Notes: generated from the letters alone by a model not told the origin. Positions 40,598-51,966 are shown, counted from the first letter of the stretch. The stretch is DNA of 64,000 nucleotides from Paraglaciecola sp. 20A4 (GCF_011378905.1 NZ_WTPY01000005.1:124001-188000), one strand, 5' to 3'. Numbers and translations are program-made.

Positions 40598-42250
40598 ATG
40601 AAACTTATCTACATATTGCTAATCAGTATCTTCAGTTTTAGCGTTTTAGCCGCACCCTCTCATTTAAAAAATATTCAAGGCTACACTTTCGATGAAGCTG
40701 GCCAGCTTATAACGTTTACAGATTTGATATTTGATGGCGGCAAAGTGATGGCCATTGGCAATCAAAAACTAGCCAACCAATACCCCAATGCCCACGTTAT
40801 GGATGGGCAGCAACGCATAGTTGTGCCTGGTATTATCGATGCCCACGGACATATCCTGGGCCTAGGCGAAACGTTATTGGCGGTAGATGTTAGAGATATT
40901 GCCAGTGCTAAAAAATCGGCTGAAAAAGTGCGTGACTATGCGCAACAGAACCCCGAGCTTGGCTGGGTTTTAGGTGGTGGGTGGAATCAAGTACTCTGGC
41001 CAGGCCAGAAATTTCCAACTGCTGCGATGCTCGATGAGTATATTCAAGACCGTCCTGTATGGATATCAAGAGTAGATGGTCATGCAGGTTGGGCAAATAG
41101 CAAAGCATTGCAGATAGCAGGCATCACTAAGGATTCGTTAGACCCGCCAGGTGGGCAAATCATGCGTGACAAAAATGGTGCCCCTACCGGTATTTTAATT
41201 GATAACGCGATGACCATGCTTTGGGAAAAGGTACCTCAAGACACAGAGGATGCATTAAGACGCAAACTTGATGCAGCAAGCGAGCATCTACTTTCACTTG
41301 GCGTAACAAGCGCACATGATGCCGGCATCGATTACGCCACTTATCAATATTATATTAAGCGCAGCCAAGAAATGGACCTAAACATGCGTATTTACGCCAT
41401 GATTGCCGCTACGGATCCGAAACTTGCCGAAATGCTCGCTAAGGGTCCTGTCTACGACCAATACGATTACTTAGCTATTCGCAGTGTTAAAGTGTACGGC
41501 GACGGTGCGTTAGGTAGTCGCGGAGCGGCAATGCTCGCCCCTTACTCTGATGACAAAAACAATAACGGGCTTCTTTTGACACCAAAAAAGCAACTCAAGC
41601 CACTATTTGATCTTATTATTGGCAGCGGTTTTCAGCTTAACATCCATGAAATTGGCGATCGAGGTAATAGATTGGCCCTCGATCAATTTGAAGATACTTT
41701 TACACGGATTAAAGGGCAGCATTTACGCAACCGCATAGAGCATGCACAGGTGATTGATGTATCTGACATACCTAGGTTTAAATCTTTAGAGATCATTCCG
41801 TCTATGCAGCCTACCCACGCCACAAGCGATATGAATATGGCTCAAGAACGTATTGGCAAAATGCGTTTGAAGGGTGCATACGCATGGCAGTCATTCGAGA
41901 AACAAGGCTCTATGGTAACGTTTGGTTCTGATTTCCCGGTTGAATTAGCTAATCCCTTTTTCGGCTTACATGCAGCGGTAACCCGTCAAAACCGAGAGAA
42001 TAAGCCTGACCAAGGGTGGATAAAAAGCGAAGCCGTCACTGTACAACAAGCGTTCAAAGCCTTTACCTTAAATGCTGCCTATGCTGCCCATCAAGAGAAA
42101 ATATTGGGTACATTAACAGCGGGAAAATGGGCAGACTTTATTTTAATCGACCAAGATATATTTACCGTTCCCCCACAAGAAATATGGAAAACAAAGGTGC
42201 TTGAAACATGGGTGGGAGGCGTTAAAGTCTTCGACGGTAACAATCACTAA
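40598..42250 (+). CDS. exported amidohydrolase (amidohydrolase 3/YtcJ-like)
   Basis: 550 aa with a signal peptide (1-18, cut after VLA). The metal-binding DAHGH (His83, His85) and later HEIGDRGNR, RIEHAQVID and FGSDFPVE residues place it in the amidohydrolase-3 group, which acts on N-acyl amino acids and many amides. It is periplasmic and its substrate is not evident. AAGGA lies before the ATG. It is the second periplasmic amidohydrolase within 7 kb and is convergent with an MBL-fold hydrolase. Confidence 0.88.
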   Translation: MKLIYILLISIFSFSVLAAPSHLKNIQGYTFDEAGQLITFTDLIFDGGKVMAIGNQKLANQYPNAHVMDGQQRIVVPGIIDAHGHILGLGETLLAVDVRDIASAKKSAEKVRDYAQQNPELGWVLGGGWNQVLWPGQKFPTAAMLDEYIQDRPVWISRVDGHAGWANSKALQIAGITKDSLDPPGGQIMRDKNGAPTGILIDNAMTMLWEKVPQDTEDALRRKLDAASEHLLSLGVTSAHDAGIDYATYQYYIKRSQEMDLNMRIYAMIAATDPKLAEMLAKGPVYDQYDYLAIRSVKVYGDGALGSRGAAMLAPYSDDKNNNGLLLTPKKQLKPLFDLIIGSGFQLNIHEIGDRGNRLALDQFEDTFTRIKGQHLRNRIEHAQVIDVSDIPRFKSLEIIPSMQPTHATSDMNMAQERIGKMRLKGAYAWQSFEKQGSMVTFGSDFPVELANPFFGLHAAVTRQNRENKPDQGWIKSEAVTVQQAFKAFTLNAAYAAHQEKILGTLTAGKWADFILIDQDIFTVPPQEIWKTKVLETWVGGVKVFDGNNH

Positions 42251-42279
42251 TGCGGTTATAAATAGAGAAATTAAGCCTA

Positions 42280-42310
42280 ATGCGCCTCAAACAAATTATT
42301 TGAGGCGCAT
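42280..42310. terminator. strong hairpin between convergent genes
   Basis: Twelve-bp perfect arms ATGCGCCTCAAA (42280-42291) and TTTGAGGCGCAT (42299-42310) with a 7-nt loop. There is no long T run, but the position between two convergent stops suggests bidirectional termination or 3' end protection. Confidence 0.65.
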
Positions 42311-42327
42311 GAATTGAAGTAATTGGC

Positions 42328-43206
42328 TTACTGATCGGTATAGAGGGTAGTAATCCATTTTTCTTCAGTAATAAAGTTCCACGCCCAATCTTGCCATTTA
42401 TCATCTAACCCCTGATCGATAAGGGTGGTTAAGCTCACTCCTGCAGATTTTTTATCCGCTACATATTTTGCAGTCTGCTGCATCATGTCTAAAGCAGCTT
42501 GATAATCCTGCTTTGTCGCTAAGTCACCATGCCCGGGGATTATTTTCGTTTCATCATTCAGCATATCAATCAGCTTAGCCGCATTTGCAATATAACCTTC
42601 AACTGTTCCGCCGCCAGCTAAATCTATATATGGAAAACGCCCCTGAAAGAACAAGTCGCCAGCATGTAACACATTGGCCTTTTCAAACCACACTACGCTA
42701 TCGCTATCAGTGTGCCCTGCAGGTAAATACATAACCCGTATAGTGTCGTCGTTAAAGTGGAAAGTCAGACCTTGCTCGTACGTTACAACTGGTAACGCTG
42801 CGTGCACATGATCACTGCTAGATTCTAAGCGTTTGCGCACATTGTCATGTGCAAATATGGTGCTGTCATGCACCTCTTTAAAATAAGCATTCGAACCCGT
42901 ATGGTCGCCATGGTAGTGAGTATTGATAACATATTTCATAGGCTGTTTAGCAATTTCGCCAATAGCTGCAGATATTTTTTCGGCTAGAGGAGCGAACTGG
43001 TCATCAATAATTAAAATACCTTCCTCACCCGCTGATACACCTATATTTCCGCCGGCCCCTGTCAACATATAAACAGAACCACTTAGAGCCTGAGTTGCTA
43101 TTTTTACATCTGCATATTTATCATCAGCAGCACTGACAGTTACTGAAGTCAGTGCTGTAAAAGCGATAAACGTTAATCCAATCGAACTTATCAACAAATT
43201 TTTCAT
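42328..43206 (-). CDS. exported metallo-beta-lactamase-fold hydrolase
   Basis: 292 aa with a signal peptide (about 1-26, cut near VSA). The zinc motif THYHGDH gives His97, His99, Asp101 and His102, and GHTDSDS and IIPGHGD supply the later ligands. The family includes many hydrolases; nothing here proves beta-lactamase activity. AGGAAA fits the ATG at 43206 better than the GTG one codon upstream. An inverted repeat (43261-43291) lies in its upstream region. Confidence 0.88.
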   Translation of the reverse strand: MKNLLISSIGLTFIAFTALTSVTVSAADDKYADVKIATQALSGSVYMLTGAGGNIGVSAGEEGILIIDDQFAPLAEKISAAIGEIAKQPMKYVINTHYHGDHTGSNAYFKEVHDSTIFAHDNVRKRLESSSDHVHAALPVVTYEQGLTFHFNDDTIRVMYLPAGHTDSDSVVWFEKANVLHAGDLFFQGRFPYIDLAGGGTVEGYIANAAKLIDMLNDETKIIPGHGDLATKQDYQAALDMMQQTAKYVADKKSAGVSLTTLIDQGLDDKWQDWAWNFITEEKWITTLYTDQ

Positions 43207-43260
43207 CACGTTTCCTGTTATTAGAAGAGATACCTACATGAACGCAGTCGCGGTCGTTTC

Positions 43261-43291
43261 AGTTCACTTAATTAATGTCTTGAAGTGAACT
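43261..43291. promoter_or_regulatory. inverted repeat upstream of the MBL-fold gene
   Basis: AGTTCACTT (43261-43269) and AAGTGAACT (43283-43291) are perfect 9-bp arms 13 nt apart, 55-85 bp before the MBL start. The same AAGTGAACTT occurs at 33447-33456. It could also be a weak terminator for the DUF1653 gene, but no U run follows. Confidence 0.5.
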
Positions 43292-43297
43292 TAATAA

Positions 43298-43510
43298 TTA
43301 GTCAGTTATACGCGCAAAACGCGGGATTGACTCGCCGTTAACTTCGACAGATTCTACAAACATTGATAATGGACGAACCCATAAACCACGTTCACCGTAC
43401 ATAGGACGATAAACCACTAATTCCGATTCATCCTCTGAATGTCTTGCCACACCGATAACTTCGTAATCGTTGCCTTTGTAATGGCGATATTTTCCAATTT
43501 CAATACTCAT
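43298..43510 (-). CDS. DUF1653 family protein
   Basis: 70 aa, small acidic beta-rich protein. IGKYRHYKGNDYEVIGVARHSE and ELVVYRPMYGERGLWVRPLSMF match the DUF1653 family, whose function is not known. There is no signal peptide. Confidence 0.88.
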   Translation of the reverse strand: MSIEIGKYRHYKGNDYEVIGVARHSEDESELVVYRPMYGERGLWVRPLSMFVESVEVNGESIPRFARITD

Positions 43511-43592
43511 AAATAACCTTATATAGCGTAATAAATCGAGTATACCTTGTCGTATGGCCTGTGGTAATCCTTAGCATAGGTTCCTTTACATG

Positions 43593-44675
43593 TTAATCAA
43601 TGTGGGCAGGTGACGCGTTATGTTCAAATTCAAACACCAGCTGTTGCACATCAATTTTCTCTGGTAACCCAACCGACAACCCCACTAAACGAATACCCCG
43701 AGTATCCCTTCGAGTCAAAGCTTCTTGCAGCAAAATTTTAAAATACTCTTTATCCAGTGTGCTGTGCCTATGCTCAACCGTCGTTTGCTGAAAGTCGTTA
43801 AACTTTAATTTCACTCCCTGGCTTTGAATTTCAAGCTTTGGATTGGCTTTTTCTAATCTCTCAAGCAACATGGGGTACAAGGTTTCAAGCATCGCCAAGC
43901 AGTCTTCATCGGTATTGATATCCTGAGCTAAAGTGCGCTCTACACCCACCGACTTGCGTTTTCTGCTGACCGTTAACTCACGGTCATCGATGCCATGGCT
44001 TCGATCCCAAATAATAGGACCAAATTTGCCAAATGATTTGAGGAACGATTCAAAGGGGTACTCGCGCACATCTTGGCAGGTAAATAACCCCATATTGTTG
44101 AGCTTCTGTAGGGTAACCTTACCCACCCCAGGTATTTTACCGAGCGGTAGTTGCTTAACAAATGCATCTTGCGTATCAGGTGTGATAACACATATTCCAT
44201 CAGGCTTATTTTCATCGCTGGCAATTTTAGCGACAAATTTACAAGGGGCTACCCCTGCTGACGCGGTCAGTTGGGTTTCTGCAAATATTGTACGCCTTAT
44301 ATCTTGCGCAATAAGCGTCGCACTACCAGAAAATAAATCGCTGTCTGTCACATCCAAATACGCTTCATCTAAAGACAGAGGTTCGATTTTATCGGTATAA
44401 CGTAGGAAAATTTTACGGATTTGCTGTGATATTTCACTGTAAAGGGACATGCGCCCAGGAACTAAGACTAAATCAGGACAAAGCTTTCGTGCATAAGCCG
44501 TCGCCATTGCTGATCGAACACCGTATTTTCTGGCAAGGTAATTACAAGTTGATATAACACCCCGGCGATCGGCGCTGCCACCTATCGCTAAGGGGACTGC
44601 GCGATATTGAGGGTTATCGCGCATTTCGACTGCTGCATAGTAACAGTCCATATCGATGTGTATGATCTTACGCAT
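43593..44675 (-). CDS. dinB: DNA polymerase IV (Y family)
   Basis: Error-prone translesion polymerase, 360 aa. Catalytic residues are Asp8, Asp103 and Glu104 (SLDEAYLDV), the steric gate is Tyr13 in [14 protein letters not shown], and helix-hairpin-helix [10 protein letters not shown] is present. QQLVFEF near the C-terminus resembles a sliding-clamp-binding motif. I see no clear LexA box upstream. It lies downstream of nqrM on the same strand. Confidence 0.96.
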   Translation of the reverse strand: MRKIIHIDMDCYYAAVEMRDNPQYRAVPLAIGGSADRRGVISTCNYLARKYGVRSAMATAYARKLCPDLVLVPGRMSLYSEISQQIRKIFLRYTDKIEPLSLDEAYLDVTDSDLFSGSATLIAQDIRRTIFAETQLTASAGVAPCKFVAKIASDENKPDGICVITPDTQDAFVKQLPLGKIPGVGKVTLQKLNNMGLFTCQDVREYPFESFLKSFGKFGPIIWDRSHGIDDRELTVSRKRKSVGVERTLAQDINTDEDCLAMLETLYPMLLERLEKANPKLEIQSQGVKLKFNDFQQTTVEHRHSTLDKEYFKILLQEALTRRDTRGIRLVGLSVGLPEKIDVQQLVFEFEHNASPAHID

Positions 44676-44770
44676 CTTGCAAACAACTGTATTTAAAAAC
44701 AGTTATTTTGCGTGAATATCTGCCAGAGTCAATGTAAATCTCACTGACGGTAATCCCAACGCCTAAGTCT

Positions 44771-45004
44771 TTATAGGATTTGGTTCTGTTTCCATTCATT
44801 AAGTTTCGTTTGACGAGCTTCTTCGCGTTCCAAGCGCGCTTTTTTGCGATCACAAGGTTCTGGGCAATCGCAGGCTTTATCAATACCTAACGAACCTAAA
44901 CCACCACAACTACCTGCAATGGCTTTTCGTTGCACTAAATAGCCTAGCGACATGGCTACCGCCACGACTAAGAAACACACAAATGCTAAAATAAAAGTAC
45001 TCAA
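44771..45004 (-). CDS. nqrM: Na+-NQR maturation protein NqrM
   Basis: 77 aa: one N-terminal TM helix (about 3-23) and a cysteine set in GSCGGLGSLGIDKACDCPEPC, the NqrM (DUF539) signature. The family is required to mature the Nqr complex, probably its iron centre. It follows apbE by 36 bp. Confidence 0.95.
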   Translation of the reverse strand: MSTFILAFVCFLVVAVAMSLGYLVQRKAIAGSCGGLGSLGIDKACDCPEPCDRKKARLEREEARQTKLNEWKQNQIL

Positions 45005-45040
45005 AATATCACCTCGCAGTTGGATATTGTCGGTTGATGT

Positions 45041-46066
45041 TCATTCGCGATTAATGAATGGTTCGAATTTCGGCGTAGTATACTCTTTAAACTCGTCGTT
45101 TTCTCGCGTGATCATTAATACCGCTAAATCATTGTGTAACGCCACATTAAGGGCTTCATCTTTACCCATCACAATCAGAGCTGTAGCTAAACCATCAGCG
45201 GTCATGGAAGACGGATGCACCACCGTTACTGCTACTAAATTGTGGGTGATAGGCGCACCGGTGCGTGGATCAATCAAATGTGAGTAACGCACGCCATCTT
45301 CTTCGAAGTAGTTGCGGTAATCCCCAGAAGTAGCAATCGCATTGGTACCGATAGAGATAATTTCCTGTACCGCTCGCTCAATAGAAACCGGCTTCTCAAC
45401 AGCAATGCGCCACTCTACGCCACTTGCCTTGAGCCCAGAAACGCGCATCTCACCGCCCACTTCTACCAAGTAATCGTGCAAGCCTTGTGCATCCAGCAAC
45501 TCGGCTACAACATCAACACCATAACCCTTCGCAATAGTAGACAGGTCGACATACAAATCGCTTTCAGTTTTTTGCGCTGCGTTATCAAGTAGCTTTAGTT
45601 TATCCAAGCCAGTACGCGCCTTTACCTCGGCCACCGCTTGCTCACTCGGACGCTTATCCGGTTTGGCATCTGGTCCAAAGCCCCAAAGGTTAACCAAGGG
45701 TCCTACGGTCACGTCTAATACACCATGACTTAACTCTCCTAACCGTTTAGCTTCACGCATTACCGTTAGGGTTTCAGGTGATAAAGGGAAAGGCTCTTCG
45801 CTGTACCATTGATTAAAGCGTGATAGCTCTGAATCAGGGTCATAGGTAGACATCAATTTATTTACTTTTACTAACGCTGCATCAATATCATTGTGCAATA
45901 GTTGCTCGTCTACTTCCCCGGCATTCACAAATTTAACATTGTAAGTTGTGCCCATAGTATGACCAGTCAAATGGGTTTCTACAGGTGCTTGACTGCAGCT
46001 ACAAAGTAACAACAAAAAAGCACTTACACCAATAAACCTTGCCATATATCTTTTACTTATTTTCAT
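45041..46066 (-). CDS. apbE: FAD:protein FMN transferase
   Basis: Periplasmic flavin transferase that attaches FMN from FAD to threonines of NqrB and NqrC. It is a lipoprotein with LLLLCSCSQ. HTMGTTYNVKF, STIAKGYGVDVV, VEVGGEMR and SHLIDPRTGAP are ApbE signatures. The ATG at 46066 (341 aa) is preferred to an in-frame TTG four codons upstream. It lies directly after the nqrF terminator, so its level probably depends on read-through or a weak own promoter. Confidence 0.95.
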   Translation of the reverse strand: MKISKRYMARFIGVSAFLLLLCSCSQAPVETHLTGHTMGTTYNVKFVNAGEVDEQLLHNDIDAALVKVNKLMSTYDPDSELSRFNQWYSEEPFPLSPETLTVMREAKRLGELSHGVLDVTVGPLVNLWGFGPDAKPDKRPSEQAVAEVKARTGLDKLKLLDNAAQKTESDLYVDLSTIAKGYGVDVVAELLDAQGLHDYLVEVGGEMRVSGLKASGVEWRIAVEKPVSIERAVQEIISIGTNAIATSGDYRNYFEEDGVRYSHLIDPRTGAPITHNLVAVTVVHPSSMTADGLATALIVMGKDEALNVALHNDLAVLMITRENDEFKEYTTPKFEPFINRE

Positions 46067-46082
46067 AGACTTACCCAAATTA

Positions 46083-46103
46083 AAAAAGGGACCGAAGTCC
46101 CTT
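46083..46103 (-). terminator. terminator with UUCG loop between nqrF and apbE
   Basis: In the leftward transcript AAGGGAC-TTCG-GTCCCTT is followed by T, giving six U in all. The UUCG tetraloop makes a very stable stem. It lies 51 bp after nqrF and 17 bp before the apbE start. Confidence 0.85.
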
Positions 46104-46153
46104 ATTTATATGCTGTTTTAACTCGGTTTAGATAATTATCTAATACACCTTAA

Positions 46154-47380
46154 TTAACCACCGAAGTCATCAAGCATGATGTTTTCATCTTCAACACCCA
46201 AGTCTTTCAGCATACTGATAACAGCAGCATTCATCATAGGTGGACCACACATATAGAACTCACAGTCTTCTGGAGCCGGATGGTCTTTCAAGTAGTTTTG
46301 CAACAATACTTGGTGAATGAACCCTGTCATTCCTTCCCAGTTATCTTCTGGTTGGGGATCAGACAAAGCAACATGCCACTTAAAGTTCTCGTTCTCTTCC
46401 TGCAACATATCGAAATCTTCTACATAGAACATCTCACGCAAAGAACGTGCACCGTACCAAAAAGAAATTTTACGATCGGTTTTAAGACGACGAAGTTGGT
46501 CGAAGATATGAGAACGCATCGGTGCCATACCGGCACCACCGCCGATAAATACCATCTCAGCTTCAGTCTTCTTAGCGAAGAACTCACCAAATGGCCCAGA
46601 AATAGTCGCTTTATCGCCTTCTTTCAAACTCCAAATATAAGAGGACATTTTACCTGCTGGTAAAGACAAGTTGTTCGGCGGCGGTGAAGCCACGCGCACG
46701 TTCAACATGATAATGCCTTCTTCTTCCGGGTAGTTAGCCATAGAATATGCACGAATTGTTTCTTCGTCGACTTTCGACTCAATATTAAAGAAGCCAAAAC
46801 GTTCCCAGTCACCACGATACTCTTCGGGAACATCGAAGTCTTTATACTTAACATGGTGAGGTGGAGCTTCAATTTGAATGTAACCACCGGCACGGAAAGG
46901 CACACTTTCACCATTTGGAATTTGAAGCTTAAGCTCTTTAATGAAGGTCGCTTTGTTATCGTTAGAAATAACTTCGCAATCCCACTTTTTAATCCCAAAA
47001 ATCTCTTCAGGAAGCTCAATGTCCATGTCTTGTTTAATAGAAACCTGACACGATAAACGGCAACCCTCTTTCGCTTCACGCTTACTAATATGATCAAGCT
47101 CAGTAGGCAAAATTTCGCCACCACCTGATTTAATATCTACGCGACACTGACCACATGAACCACCACCACCACATGCTGATGATACAAAAATACCTGAATT
47201 TGCTAAGGCACCTAACAACTTGTCACCAGGCTGAGCGGTAATCGCTTTGTCCGGATCGCCATTAATAGAAATGGTTACTTCGCCTTCCGGCACTAACTTT
47301 GATTTGGCAAACATAATGATCAAAACCAAAGCTAGAACGATGGCAACAAACATTCCTACGCCAAGATAAATGTCTAACAT
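46154..47380 (-). CDS. nqrF: Na+-translocating NADH:quinone reductase subunit F
   Basis: NADH-oxidising subunit, 408 aa. TM helix (about 4-24), a 2Fe-2S domain with Cys70, Cys76, Cys79 and Cys111, an FAD site RAYSMANYP, and an NADH-binding domain ([14 protein letters not shown]). Electrons go from NADH via FAD and 2Fe-2S to the FMN subunits. It is the last gene of the nqr operon. Confidence 0.98.
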   Translation of the reverse strand: MLDIYLGVGMFVAIVLALVLIIMFAKSKLVPEGEVTISINGDPDKAITAQPGDKLLGALANSGIFVSSACGGGGSCGQCRVDIKSGGGEILPTELDHISKREAKEGCRLSCQVSIKQDMDIELPEEIFGIKKWDCEVISNDNKATFIKELKLQIPNGESVPFRAGGYIQIEAPPHHVKYKDFDVPEEYRGDWERFGFFNIESKVDEETIRAYSMANYPEEEGIIMLNVRVASPPPNNLSLPAGKMSSYIWSLKEGDKATISGPFGEFFAKKTEAEMVFIGGGAGMAPMRSHIFDQLRRLKTDRKISFWYGARSLREMFYVEDFDMLQEENENFKWHVALSDPQPEDNWEGMTGFIHQVLLQNYLKDHPAPEDCEFYMCGPPMMNAAVISMLKDLGVEDENIMLDDFGG

Positions 47381-47404
47381 CTAAATACTCCTATTCGGTT
47401 TCGA

Positions 47405-48013
47405 TTAAATTGATACACCGGAAAATGACTGGAAGCCCAACGCCATTAATCCTGCAATCATAAATACGGAACCTAAACCACGCACGCCTTCAGGCATATC
47501 TGCATACTTAAGTTTTTCACGTACTGCAGCAAGCAATGTAATAGCCAATGCCCAACCTGCACCACTCCCCGCACCGTAGAAAATACTTTCGGTAAAGGTG
47601 TAATCACGCTGAATAGCAAAAGCAACACCACCAAAAATCGCACAGTTAACGGTGATCAATGGTAAGAAAATACCTAACGCGTTATATAGCGCAGGGAAGA
47701 ACTTATCCAAGGTCATTTCCAGAATTTGAACCAAAGCCGCGATAACACCGATAAAGGTCAAGAAGCTTAAGAAGCTCAAATCAGTATCAGGGAAACCAGC
47801 CCAAGCCAAAGCCCCAGGTGCAAGAATGTTAGCGTAGACAAGTTGGTTAACCGGAACCGAAATCGTCAATACCACGATAACTGCTACACCTAGCCCCATA
47901 GCCGTTTTGACTTTCTTTGATACAGCTAAGAACGTACACATACCTAGGAAGTAGAACAACGCCATGTTTTCTAGGAAGATAGAACGAATAAATAAACTAA
48001 GATACTGTTCCAT
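47405..48013 (-). CDS. nqrE: Na+-NQR subunit E
   Basis: 202 aa, six-TM inner-membrane subunit that together with NqrD binds iron (SACG-like Cys in [12 protein letters not shown] and [13 protein letters not shown]). It is the mirror-topology partner of NqrD. It lies 3 bp after nqrD. Confidence 0.97.
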   Translation of the reverse strand: MEQYLSLFIRSIFLENMALFYFLGMCTFLAVSKKVKTAMGLGVAVIVVLTISVPVNQLVYANILAPGALAWAGFPDTDLSFLSFLTFIGVIAALVQILEMTLDKFFPALYNALGIFLPLITVNCAIFGGVAFAIQRDYTFTESIFYGAGSGAGWALAITLLAAVREKLKYADMPEGVRGLGSVFMIAGLMALGFQSFSGVSI

Positions 48014-48016
48014 AAA

Positions 48017-48649
48017 TTACTCCTTAGGCTCTACTTGTTCAGGTTTAATCGTTCTGATGAACCAAATTAAACCACCGATTAAGAAGAACGAGCTGAAAGG
48101 TAAAATAAGCAAGCCATTACCTTGATACCAGCCGCCATTTTGTATTAGAGGTAAAATTTCGAATCCAAGAATAGTCCCGAAGCCAAATAGCTCTTTAATT
48201 GTACCGATAACAATCAATACAAATGAATACCCTAACCCGTTACCAATACCATCTAGGAAACTGATAAAAGGTGGGCTCTTCATGGCGAAGGCTTCTGCGC
48301 GGCCCATTACGATACAGTTGGTAATAATCAGACCAACGAATACCGAAAGCTGCTTAGAAATCTCGTAAGAATATGCCTTAAGGATTTGATCCACTACGAT
48401 AACCAAAGACGCAATAATCGTCATTTGCACAATAATACGCACTGATGACGGTATCTGTGAACGGATCATAGAGATAAATAAGTTAGAAAATGCCGTTACC
48501 GCGGTAAGAGCAAGTGACATTACTAATGCCGTTTCTAACTTAGTGGTTACTGCTAATGCCGAACACACGCCCAGGATTTGCAGTGCAATTGGGTTATTGT
48601 CTAGGATTGGCCCAAACAATACCTTTTTCATTTCTTTAGTATCAGCCAT
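48017..48649 (-). CDS. nqrD: Na+-NQR subunit D
   Basis: 210 aa, six TM segments. [19 protein letters not shown] and [16 protein letters not shown] hold the conserved cysteines. The frame is open 31 codons further upstream inside nqrC, but family alignment starts at [14 protein letters not shown] (ATG 48649), with GAGAG upstream. Confidence 0.97.
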   Translation of the reverse strand: MADTKEMKKVLFGPILDNNPIALQILGVCSALAVTTKLETALVMSLALTAVTAFSNLFISMIRSQIPSSVRIIVQMTIIASLVIVVDQILKAYSYEISKQLSVFVGLIITNCIVMGRAEAFAMKSPPFISFLDGIGNGLGYSFVLIVIGTIKELFGFGTILGFEILPLIQNGGWYQGNGLLILPFSSFFLIGGLIWFIRTIKPEQVEPKE

Positions 48650-48659
48650 TATCAGTCTC

Positions 48660-49421
48660 TCACGATTTCCATGGTTGGTTTTTAAGGTAAGGACCGAAGC
48701 CATTCTTACCCAGCCAATAATCAAGTGTATTTTGCACGCCATTACTGGTTAGCGTTGCACCTGATAAAGCGTCAACTTCGTAAGGGTCATTTGCATCAGC
48801 CCCCTTAGTTACGTCAATAGCTACTTCACCATCTTTATACAATTTCTTACCGTTCCACTTCGCTTTCCATTCAGGATTCTGAACTTCACCGCCAAGACCA
48901 GGAGTTTCCTTTTGATCATAATAAACGAGTTCACGCACCGTGTTGCCGTCTGAGTCTACTGCAAGCATGGCGTACATGAGGTTCCATAAACCACTGCCAT
49001 TAATAGGCAGCACGATACGGGTAACGTCACCAGCAGGATTTTTAATTAAATATACGCTTGCCACATTAGGGCGACGCAAAATACCCGCGGTATCAGGTAC
49101 GGGTTTAATACTCTTAGCTGGGTCGCGTGCCGCTTTATACATATCATAATCAGCGTCTTCTTCGACATATTGCCCCGTTGCCAGGTCTACGAATTTTTGC
49201 TCAACACGATCTGCATAGGTAGCAGCAATTTGATCTTTGCTTTGGCCAGGCTCAAGTAAACCTGCTGATTCCAAGATATTGGTTTGCTTATCTAGTTTAG
49301 CGTTTGCTTCTTGCTTTGAACGAAGGCCAACGGCCGCCGTAGATACAATCACTGAGCAAACTAAACAGACGGCAATAACAACGCCGACCGTTTTACCTAA
49401 TGTTTCTTTTTTAGCCGACAC
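48660..49421 (-). CDS. nqrC: Na+-NQR subunit C
   Basis: 253 aa, one TM helix and a periplasmic FMN domain. Flavin-accepting Thr223 is in [10 protein letters not shown]. The start is GTG at 49421 with GGAGG 7 nt upstream; the gene overlaps nqrB by 11 bp, so translation is coupled. Confidence 0.97.
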   Translation of the reverse strand: MSAKKETLGKTVGVVIAVCLVCSVIVSTAAVGLRSKQEANAKLDKQTNILESAGLLEPGQSKDQIAATYADRVEQKFVDLATGQYVEEDADYDMYKAARDPAKSIKPVPDTAGILRRPNVASVYLIKNPAGDVTRIVLPINGSGLWNLMYAMLAVDSDGNTVRELVYYDQKETPGLGGEVQNPEWKAKWNGKKLYKDGEVAIDVTKGADANDPYEVDALSGATLTSNGVQNTLDYWLGKNGFGPYLKNQPWKS

Positions 49422-50622
49422 GTGCCATCCTCCGTTTAATATTGCTTTGAGCGACGAAATAATCGAATAATGGCGCCCATAAGTTCGCGAACAAGATTGC
49501 CAACATCATGCCTTCTGGGAAAGCGGGGTTAAGCACACGAATCAACACACACATTAGGCCGATTAAGAAGCCGTAAGCCCATTTAGCGGTATTGGTGAAT
49601 GACGCCGAGACAGGGTCTGTCGCCATAAAGAACATACCAAAGGCAAATCCACCGGTAACTACGTGCCAGTACCACGGCATGGCAAACATTGCGTTAGTGT
49701 CGCTGCCGATGACGTTAAGCAAGGTACTAAATACCGCCCCGCCTAACAAAACACCCAACACGATACGCCATGAGGCGATACGCATATAAATAATGAATAA
49801 CCCACCAAGTAAGATAGCTAAAGTCGAGACTTCACCAACAGAACCTTGAATATTACCGAAGAAGGCATCCCACCAATCAGCATTCAAACTCCAGTCAGAC
49901 ACATTACCGGCTGCGGCTTGGCTTAACCAAGTTGCACCAGAAAAGCCATCCGCGGCAGTCCATATTGCATCACCTGAAATTTGTGCAGGGTAAGCAAAAT
50001 ATAAGAATGCACGACCAGAAAGAGCTGGGTTTAAGAAGTTGCGTCCAGTGCCGCCAAATACTTCTTTAGCAATGACCACACCGAAGGTAATACCCAATGC
50101 TACTTGCCATAGAGGAATAGTAGCGGGTAGCGTCAATGCAAACAGTACCGAGGTTACGAAGAAGCCTTCGTTAATTTCATGCTTACGTACTGACGCGAAG
50201 AGCACTTCCCAGAAGCCACCCACAATGAAGGTCACTGCATAGATAGGTAAGAAGAAACATGCCCCATAAAGGAACATGGCTAAGCCACCCGTAGACTCAA
50301 GACCAATCTGGCCGCCTAGTGCAGTAAAGAGTGCAGCCTGCCACGTATCAGGCATTGTTGCGCCAGCGTTAAGAATAACGCTATGAGCTTGCTGACCTAT
50401 GTTGTACATACCGTAGAACATAGCAGGGAAGGTTGCGGCCCAAACAAAAATCATAATACGTTTAAGATCGATACTGTCACGTACGTGAGTACCGGTTTTA
50501 TTAACTTTACCTGGGGTATAAAAAATAGTCGCTGCAGCTTCGTAAAGCGCATACCATTTTTCGTATTTACCACCCGCTTCAAAGTTAGGTTCAATTTTCT
50601 CTAAATATGCTTTTAAACCCAT
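49411..50622 (-). CDS. nqrB: Na+-NQR subunit B
   Basis: 403 aa, about ten TM helices, main sodium-translocating subunit with covalent FMN on Thr231 ([10 protein letters not shown]) and riboflavin elsewhere. [22 protein letters not shown] is the usual start. It lies 3 bp after nqrA. Confidence 0.98.
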   Translation of the reverse strand: MGLKAYLEKIEPNFEAGGKYEKWYALYEAAATIFYTPGKVNKTGTHVRDSIDLKRIMIFVWAATFPAMFYGMYNIGQQAHSVILNAGATMPDTWQAALFTALGGQIGLESTGGLAMFLYGACFFLPIYAVTFIVGGFWEVLFASVRKHEINEGFFVTSVLFALTLPATIPLWQVALGITFGVVIAKEVFGGTGRNFLNPALSGRAFLYFAYPAQISGDAIWTAADGFSGATWLSQAAAGNVSDWSLNADWWDAFFGNIQGSVGEVSTLAILLGGLFIIYMRIASWRIVLGVLLGGAVFSTLLNVIGSDTNAMFAMPWYWHVVTGGFAFGMFFMATDPVSASFTNTAKWAYGFLIGLMCVLIRVLNPAFPEGMMLAILFANLWAPLFDYFVAQSNIKRRMARVG

Positions 50623-50625
50623 GAG

Positions 50626-51966
50626 TTAACCCTCTTTCTCAATCTTGTCTAGACTCTCACGCAAGATCGGCCCGTAATTATATTTACCAGGGCAAACATA
50701 GGTACAAAGCGCTAAATCTTCTTCGTCTAACTCCAAACAACCCAATGTTTGAGCACCATCTGTGTCACCAGAAATCAGATCACGCAACAATAAAGTTGGT
50801 AAAATATCTAACGGCATAACACGTTCATAGTTACCAATTGGTACCATTGAACGGTCTGAACCATTAGTGGTTGTGGTCATATTGAACAATTTCTTTGGAC
50901 TAAAATGCGCAAGATAAGCTCGTGTAACTGAATGCTGGTTAGCCCCAGGCTTAATCCAACCTAAGAATTCTTTTTCGCGGCCTTCTTTAATCAACGAAAC
51001 TTGCACATGATAACGACCAATATAGCCGTGAACACCGTGAGCATTGTTCCCTTGCAAAACCGAGCCGGAAATAGCACGCACATCGCCTTCAGTGACTTCA
51101 CCAGAAGTGAGTTCACTAACACTTGCGCCAACTACCGTTTTGATTAAACGAGGGTTTTTAGCCGCGGGACCCGCTATTGAAACAACACGTTCGTTGTTAA
51201 GCGTACCCGAAGTGAATAATGCACCGATAGCCATCACATCTTGATAGCCAGCATGCCAGACCTTTTTGCCTACACCTACCGTATCCAAATGATGAATATG
51301 AGTGCCAACTAAACCTGCTGGATGAGGACCAGCAAATTCGTTCACATCAACTTTCACGTCACCCACTGGAATATTGGCACCAGGTGCTTTGCTAACGAAT
51401 ACTTTACCTTCGGTCAAACACGAAATAACGCGTAAGCCATTGATAAAGTCAGCATTGCGCTCTGCAATAATCACCGCTGGGTCACCGGCAAGTGGACTTG
51501 TATCCATTGCGTTGACGAAAATTGAATGAGGTTTGCTATCAAGTGCAGGTATTTTGCTATAAGGGCGTGTGCGAAGGGCGGTCCATAATCCAGATTCAAC
51601 TAGAATATTTTGCACCTTATCAGCCGCTATAGATGACAGTTCAGATTCGGCAAACTTGTCGAAAACTACTGCGTCATTGCCTTCAACTTGAATAACCACG
51701 GATTGCAAAACACGCTTTGCACCGCGGTTAACTTCGACGACAGTACCAGAAGCAGGAGCGGTAAACTTCACACCTAGATTCTTTTTGTCTTCGAACAGCA
51801 TCTGGCCTTTTTGCACTTTATCACCAACATGCACATGCATAGTTGGACGCATACCAATGTATTCTTCACCTAATACAGCAACCTTAGTAATCGCTGGACC
51901 GTCGTGAATTTTTTGTTCTGGCGCTCCCGTAATCGGAAGATCTAACCCTTTCTTGATTTTAATCAT
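50626..51966 (-). CDS. nqrA: Na+-NQR subunit A
   Basis: 446 aa, cytosolic subunit involved in quinone binding, first gene of the operon. The family start [18 protein letters not shown] fits the ATG at 51966. An in-frame GTG-ATG pair at 52002/51999 has a better ribosome site (AAAGG) than the conserved start and would add 11-12 residues. I keep the conserved start. Confidence 0.96.
   Translation of the reverse strand: MIKIKKGLDLPITGAPEQKIHDGPAITKVAVLGEEYIGMRPTMHVHVGDKVQKGQMLFEDKKNLGVKFTAPASGTVVEVNRGAKRVLQSVVIQVEGNDAVVFDKFAESELSSIAADKVQNILVESGLWTALRTRPYSKIPALDSKPHSIFVNAMDTSPLAGDPAVIIAERNADFINGLRVISCLTEGKVFVSKAPGANIPVGDVKVDVNEFAGPHPAGLVGTHIHHLDTVGVGKKVWHAGYQDVMAIGALFTSGTLNNERVVSIAGPAAKNPRLIKTVVGASVSELTSGEVTEGDVRAISGSVLQGNNAHGVHGYIGRYHVQVSLIKEGREKEFLGWIKPGANQHSVTRAYLAHFSPKKLFNMTTTTNGSDRSMVPIGNYERVMPLDILPTLLLRDLISGDTDGAQTLGCLELDEEDLALCTYVCPGKYNYGPILRESLDKIEKEG

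Noticed and set aside
43933-44400. A 155-codon rightward frame in dinB
   Set aside because: Antisense to dinB, whose catalytic motifs are intact.
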